Shown here: positions 59,601-64,000 of the stretch, piece by piece
Layout: every line of letters starts with the position of its first letter
Position numbering within the stretch: position 1 is the stretch's first letter
Source of the DNA: Bugula neritina
Lineage: Eukaryota > Bryozoa > Gymnolaemata > Cheilostomatida > Bugulidae
Length of the DNA stretch: 64,000 bases
Assembly (NCBI GenBank): GCA_964035545.1
Contig: OZ037765.1
Coordinates: 16,734,698 to 16,798,697, forward strand
Reading direction: 5' to 3'
Position numbers and translations under genes: made by a program
The notes under the pieces: generated by a model
Database searches by the model: none
What the model was told of the DNA's origin: nothing
What the model saw: the letters and a program-made list of their open reading frames with translations, nothing else

Positions 59601-62600
59601 CACAATGTTTGTAACATTACTTCTGCAGCTATACTCTTGAGTGCAACTATAACTCTGGCCGTTTAGTCAACTCCATTGCTGGTACTCCTGATGGGAGAAT
59701 AACTCCTCCCCCTGCGGCTGGCTTCCCTCCTAAGTTTACACAAACGCACTTTGAAGAGGTAAGCAGGCCTGTCTGGTGTAATTTCAAGTAGGCTACTTGT
59801 GTTCTGTGCTTCTGAGGAATAGTAGAGTTGGCATTGCACACCTTTGCAATATCTTTTGTGCTGCTATAATTACAAAAAAGCTAACACTTTTTGCAATTTC
59901 AACTGGTTTTCAAAATTTCTAATATAATTTTGAAATAAACAGAACCATTTACTTAGTCATCAACCTTTGTCAGTCATAAACTCACGAAAGTTTTTAGTCA
60001 CTATCCCTGTGAGAAGCCCCTGATGAAAAAGGATTTTTAACGCAGGCTAAGGACTTATTCATATGAGGCACAGGAGTAATTATGACTGGATACTCTTCCT
60101 AACATCACCATTAGCCTTTACTGGAGATCAAACCTGTGACCACTGATTTATTAAGCCAGTGCTTTAACCACAACCTTTGTCAGTCATAGGTCATGTTTGA
60201 AAATTTTTCTAGAAAAAACATGAAGTATAGTTACCAAAAAATAATTTAGACATTTTCATCAAAAACCTCATTCCCACGTAAAGTATCTATATAACAGCAT
60301 AACTTTTCAGGTTGGTAGAGCAATGGCAATAGCAGCATTAGACTACGCAGATACAAATCCTCTTTCTCGGATCAAATACTCAGAGCTCAACAATGTACAT
60401 ATGGTGAAAGATTGGATTAGAAAGGCATTGCGGGGAGGCCGATGTGTTGCCAAATATAACAGGCCATCAATATCAATTAATCCAAAAACCATGATCAAGA
60501 GGTGAGTGTGTTGTCTGTGCCTTTATGTGTCTTATTTTAGACTAAGGTTCTGCAACATGGAGCAGGATATGCGGTAAAATCAGCAGAGCAGCATTATTGT
60601 ATTTGTGCATGACTTTACTGCCCATTGCTACAACTTATTTTATTTGAAATTTATAATATTCAACCTCATTTACAATTCTTAAGAACATTCAGTTGATAGA
60701 AATATAAGCACTAAATAAGAAAGATGAAAACGTCAAACAGTTCTCAGCCAATTAAGCTACTATCTGCAATACTTTCACTACCGGAGTTTTATTTAGTAGG
60801 TCATTTTAGCACCAAGCTTGCATTATTGCGTACAGATTTAGTACTTGGGTAATAAGTTGCAACAAATCCTACAAATCCTCACCTTTCTCACCTAGATGGC
60901 TGCAATCCAGTGCCAATAGCCGTAAAATAACTTCCAGAAATACCAGTAATTTCATACAAATGCATTCATCTTACTGCATGTAAATTAATGTTTCCAGCAA
61001 CATTCCTTTCAATCCTGTGAAACCTGAAGTAATGAATAAAAGCAAAATGGCTGCAACAGCCGCAGTGGCAGGTGATCCCTCAGGCAACAGAACAGGGTTT
61101 AGCTTTGGTAGAACTCCTCGGTTCAGTGAGGGTAGCGTACCCTCCCTCCAGTCACCGGCAGGCATCAATCAGATTCAACAGGTTGTAGTTGTCAAACCTG
61201 GAGAATTGGCTCCAGTCAGAGATGGTTAGTTAATGTTATATTATATAATGTGCAATACAATATGTGGTAGATTTTTACTGTAGGCTACAATGTGCAATAC
61301 AACATGTAGTAGTTTTTGGCTAGAGTGTATTGTGTGTTCTAATTTTTTTAGTCAACAAGTATTCATCATTCAGAAAAATAGTAACGAACAAAGAGACCAT
61401 GTGTTATGGAGATATTTGCTCCTACTTTTTGTGCTATAGCCTACTACTAAATAGTCCATGCTAAATTGTTCATATGGGCAAGGATAATAAAAGTGTTTGT
61501 CAGTTACTGATAATTATTTTTAAATTATTGTCATGAATAACTTGGTTAAGGCGCGTAAGCTGTAATACATTTATTTTTGCAGTTCACAGGCGGAGCTTCT
61601 CTCTACCGTCCTCAAGCTTGATCAATAAGTGTAACAGTCCCACAGTATCAGCTAAAAGTTTGTCTGAAATTAATCAAACTCGTTCATACTCATTAAGGTG
61701 TAAGTATTGCATAGAAAGTCAAGTGTTTTTTTTACTGTATAAACTTTCGTATAGTATCGGTCACTCCTCATAAATTGTGAAATTTTGTGTTATACATTTA
61801 TACATGCTCCTATTTTTCAATGTGTCATTTAAGTGTTGCCTCCCCATGTCAGTAATTCCTTCAACTTAGTTACCAATGACAAATATTGGCATGTCAAAAA
61901 ATTCAGTAACAACATTTTTCATCGCAAATTTTCCAAGAGGAGCTACATTATTTTTGTGGCTATTGTTTGTTAACAACTGTTGTATCAAATTGTTTAGCAG
62001 ATATTATCGTTTTTTCTGCTGTCACCAGTCCAATCAAATAATGGTGAATATTTGTGTTATACTTGGCAGCCACTATAATCACTAGCTTATCAGTCATTAT
62101 ATGAATGTTATGCATGATTAGAACAGCAGTTTCATTGATTAATAGTATTTTATATAGTAGTCAATTTCTGAGATTTTAATGATCCATTTCTATAAGATTT
62201 TGCAACAGGCAATGCCCAAAAAGGGTACAACTCCTAATTATAAATTGGATATAAGGGACATTGAAAAAAGGTCTATTGTTTAAAGCTATGTTTACATAAT
62301 ACTCTTCAGTGTAAATATGGAAACCCTAATCAAAGGCCTACAGTGACTTGCGATGATTTTCAGAAAAATTTGCTGAAGCATTTCATAATCTCATACCTCA
62401 AACTCTTCCGAAATTTTATTTTGCATTTTATCTAAAACTAAAAGCACTTAATTTGCTCTAAAATATAGGGATACATTTAAAAACTGGTCAACATTTGTAA
62501 AACCCCAAGTAACAACATAGAAGTTCCTACCCTGATGTCTATTTTTGAGTCATATAATTATTTATATATCTATAGCCCGCAAATGCTTGCTCTGTTGGCT

Positions 62601-63380
62601 GTAATAGATTTACAATCACATTTAACATGAGTGGTATGTTGAAGTATAGCCTTATAAGAGTACTAGCACAGGCAATGTCAGTAGTAATATATATAAACAT
62701 ATATAATTCCTTTCAAAAACGTTTATACACAAAATTCTAAAAATAAAAGTTGATATTTTAAAGGTTTTTTTTCAGTTTGCAATTTAAACATTTTCAAACA
62801 CTCTAGCTTTTTTGTCAGTCAGCATGTTGTCACTAGCCTATAGTACTCAGTTTATTACTTACCCAGTCTCAGTAGATAGTTGAATAAAAACAGTTGTTTA
62901 ATAAATGATGGGACTGCAGCATAGAAGGATTTGAAAATATGAAGAAATTGTATCTAGATATAAGTAAACTGGTGAAATAGTTTAAACTGAATGCATATCA
63001 GTTATGAAGCCTTCTGAAAGATAATATGAATACTTAGTTACTAGAGCATGCTAACACAACAACTAACATATGACTGCACTATTAATAACATACATACCTA
63101 GCAAGATGTTTTCTAGGTTTAACCAAATTTTATTAGTTACGGAGACAGTAAAGGACACATTAACTTACATCAAGGCTGATGATTTTTGTCCATAGTGTAC
63201 TCTGACAGACAATTCACTGTTCTGATATGATGCTTTGTAGTAATGCACACAATGTCCAGACAAGCTAACACAAGTTTTCAAGCTTTGCAAAACAGGCATC
63301 TTGAAGATTTGAAGAATTCCAATACTGTTCTAGCAGAGACCAGAGTTATTGGTCAAGACTCAAAAGAAACACAGCCGAAG
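53645..63380 (+). CDS. AGBL5: cytosolic carboxypeptidase 5, tubulin deglutamylase (14 coding exons, 3' end uncertain)
   Basis: M14D zinc carboxypeptidase. The family removes glutamates, including branch-point glutamates, from tubulin tails. Exons: 53645-53765, 54331-54459, 55328-55418, 55580-55751, 55906-56069, 56304-56526, 56835-57429, 57969-58126, 59116-59285, 59629-59758, 60311-60501, 60998-61224, 61583-61697, 63260-63380. All are in phase, giving 869 codons so far (human 886). The first exon encodes a 40-residue extension absent from the human start; the conserved region begins [17 protein letters not shown]. The zinc site is HPGES (His309, Glu312) with [10 protein letters not shown] (528-537). 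The catalytic Glu is Glu612 in [11 protein letters not shown]. Also seen are [21 protein letters not shown] and a roughly 110-residue Ser/Asn-rich insertion (about 405-515) inside the catalytic domain, at the place where vertebrates also have a variable loop. The 3' exon has two possible acceptors, and the gene may run past the window. Confidence 0.94.
58720..58761. repeat. hairpin with 17-nt perfect arms in AGBL5 intron 8
   Basis: CTGGGTTTTTCTATATA at 58720-58736 is the exact reverse complement of 58745-58761, with an 8-nt loop. The flanks are AT-rich. It may be the tip of a decayed MITE or a structured intronic RNA; nothing decides between them. Confidence 0.85.
59979..60170 (-). mobile_element. 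tRNA-derived SINE with an 18-bp target-site duplication
   Basis: On the minus strand the element starts at 60170 with a tRNA-like head. Its A-box-like word is GTGGTTAAAGCACTGG and its B-box-like word is GGTTTGATCTCC, about 30 nt apart. The body contains GATGTTAGGAAGAGTATCC, a diverged form of the GGAAGGGCATCC core shared by many animal SINEs and their partner LINEs. The insertion is bracketed by an exact direct repeat, caacctttgtcagtcata, at 59961-59978 and 60171-60188. It sits in AGBL5 intron 10, antisense to the gene. The intact duplication argues for a fairly recent insertion. Confidence 0.88.
61698..63239. other. AGBL5 intron 13 or 3' region, no gene recognised
   Basis: AT-rich DNA with scattered AATAAA words (for example about 62884). 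No second coding exon is convincing. If the acceptor at 63239 or 63259 is not used, the AGBL5 mRNA would end in this interval. Confidence 0.35.
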
Positions 63381-64000
63381 GTATTTGCATACTTCACTGC
63401 TACTACTTTTATAATTTACTCGTTTGTTTCTTTTTCTTTACCTCTTAGATGTAAAGTATAAATATTGGCTCTGTAGTTGTATTGGTAAATGTAGTTATGG
63501 TGATAAAAATAATAACATATTATTAACAGTAGGTTGTATCAAGTTAGCAGAAGAATTTAGAAGGGGTCCAATATCAAACATTTATTTGGGGGTTTAAAAA
63601 TTGGTCGACATAAATTCCATGAAGACGTGAGTCCAATACAAAAAAGCAATACCATAATTTCGATTACATGGTGATGGAATGCACTAGTTGCAGAGTTGGT
63701 GCATTATTAGGATAATTATAACAGAACCACTATAGTGCTGAACCAATTATCTCACTGCTGAGTATATATCCAGTGATGTTTGCTTCCTTATTAACAACAG
63801 GAGCTCTAGTATGTAGAAACAAAGAACAGCAGTTTGTATTAAAGGGGGTTACACAGCAATCTGTTAAAATGTTGATTCTTTATAAAAATAAATTCATTTG
63901 TAACATTTCTCATCTAAAACACAGCGTTTCTGAAAATCTCAATACTGCACTCAAAAACTGAATGGAGTTATTCATTATATGCCAGAACATTAAAGCTGTG
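63381..64000. other. right edge: intron or flank after the last AGBL5 exon
   Basis: No further exon could be supported. A splice-acceptor-like aacaacag at about 63801 is followed by stops in two of three frames, so I do not call an exon. The DNA is AT-rich and lacks recognised repeats. Confidence 0.35.

Overview
The window is AT-rich animal nuclear DNA with intron-rich, GT-AG spliced genes. The gene set includes ciliary axoneme and tubulin-modifying proteins, so the host makes motile cilia. A lophotrochozoan-type invertebrate fits best, judging from gene content, low GC, short introns with scattered decayed LINEs and a tRNA-derived SINE. This is inference; the sequence alone does not fix the phylum. 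No prokaryotic, organellar or CRISPR signal was seen.

Layout. Bases 3-71 look like the last coding exon of a gene that starts left of the window. Next come about 3 kb of intergenic DNA with a possible solo LTR and a decayed LINE. GPI, glucose-6-phosphate isomerase, runs + from 3082 to 10265 in 13 exons. It converges on GPAA1, the GPI-anchor transamidase subunit, on - from 18607 to 11752 in 11 exons, with a dead LINE in intron 4. GPAA1 is head-to-head with CFAP57, a WD40/coiled-coil ciliary protein on + from 22162 to 30356 in 18 exons. The region between them holds a CT microsatellite and a likely CFAP57 promoter with NRF1-like and RFX X-box-like motifs. CFAP57 is tail-to-tail with an unrecognised basic/coiled-coil gene on - from 37803 to 30693 (5 exons). 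A jockey/CR1-like LINE remnant and two large inverted repeats fill 38.8-40 kb. A + gene at 40960-45054 (6 exons) encodes a 371-residue disordered protein with a canonical eIF4E-binding motif near its C-terminus. It converges on RPRD1, a CID-domain RNA polymerase II CTD-binding protein on - from 49730 to 45240 in 7 exons. A repeat-rich 3.9 kb interval follows, with a striking degenerate hexanucleotide array. AGBL5 (cytosolic carboxypeptidase 5, tubulin deglutamylase) is on + from 53645 to at least 63380. One of its introns holds a tRNA-derived SINE with a perfect 18-bp target-site duplication.

I rebuilt the seven main gene models exon by exon by checking splice sites and reading phase. Every junction is phase-consistent, and the five recognised proteins come out near the length of their vertebrate orthologues. 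CFAP57 and AGBL5 both act on axonemal microtubules. GPI and GPAA1 are unrelated despite similar names (glycolysis versus GPI-anchor attachment). Nothing suggests an operon.

The points most worth a second look are the ATASTN hexamer repeat family and its dispersed relatives, the two coding genes without a confident orthologue (the CFAP57 neighbour and the eIF4E-binding candidate), the near-perfect palindromes at 39.8-40 kb, the SINE, and the overlapping convergent 3' ends.
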